Shown here: piece after piece, positions 14,465 to 14,571 of the stretch | Layout of the letters: every line of letters begins with the position of its first letter | Numbering within the stretch: position 1 is the first letter of the stretch | Origin: Saprospiraceae bacterium | Lineage (GTDB): Bacteria > Bacteroidota > Bacteroidia > Chitinophagales > Saprospiraceae | Length of the DNA stretch: 14,571 nt | Assembly (NCBI GenBank): GCA_007125435.1 | Contig: SLDF01000028.1 | Location: 1-14,571, forward strand | Direction: 5' to 3' | The notes under the pieces: generated by a model | The model's input: only the letters and a program-made list of their open reading frames with translations | Databases searched by the model: none | Told to the model about the DNA's origin: nothing | Translations under genes and position numbers: made by a program

Positions 14465-14571
14465 ATTTATTTTTTTTATTCGATTACAAGAGATTTTACA
14501 ACGACGTTGTGCGGTCATTTCATTAGCAAGGGTAACTATGCTAGCCATTCAAAACAGTCTATGGGCATAAT

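Noticed and set aside
14465..14548. N-terminal extension of the acyl-CoA synthetase to the ATG at 14548
   Set aside because: The added 28 residues are unlike FadD N-termini, while MPDNKPWLQNYP at 14464 begins normally.
1..14571. Search for tRNA, rRNA, CRISPR, IS elements, prophage, defence or biosynthetic gene clusters
   Set aside because: No tRNA cloverleaf, spaced repeat array, transposase or integrase motif, or defence-type protein was seen on either strand.

Overview
The window looks like ordinary chromosome from a member of the Bacteroidota, possibly a marine or saprospiral type. The evidence is a TAnnTTTG-type -7 promoter box upstream of one gene, few strong Shine-Dalgarno sites, the long (about 630-residue) form of amidophosphoribosyltransferase, a lipoprotein di-heme peroxidase, and intergenic DNA resembling short repeats I recall from Bacteroidota genomes. 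The genus cannot be fixed from sequence alone. I see no rRNA, tRNA, CRISPR array, transposase or phage gene.

Layout: positions 1-241 hold a non-coding, repeat-like stretch. A plus-strand gene for a small outer-membrane beta-barrel candidate follows (242-1093). Next is a 461-base intergenic region with a repeat-like element and alternative hairpins, then a plus-strand di-heme cytochrome c peroxidase lipoprotein (1555-2679). This meets, stop codon on stop codon, a minus-strand long-form amidophosphoribosyltransferase (4565-2676), preceded by trmB (5345-4653), also on the minus strand. A 410-base gap separates trmB from a divergent plus-strand LpxH-like metallophosphoesterase (5756-6613).

From 12614 down to 6639 everything is on the minus strand and closely packed: phoH, an OsmC-family protein, aroA, a possible 27-residue small ORF, an ABC ATPase, its FtsX/MacB-type permease, a secreted CxxCGGAGPE protein (DUF3299-like), a small lipoprotein of unknown function, and crcB. 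At the right edge is a minus-strand long-chain acyl-CoA synthetase (14464-12806).

Most genes are housekeeping: shikimate pathway, purine synthesis, tRNA modification, fatty acid activation, ribosome-associated PhoH, envelope lipid synthesis. The least understood part is the ATPase-permease-secreted cysteine protein-lipoprotein-crcB group. It looks like one transcription unit and may be an envelope transport or metal-handling system. The overlapping 27-codon ORF just ahead of it is the best candidate for something undescribed. I found no obviously new defence or mobile system.
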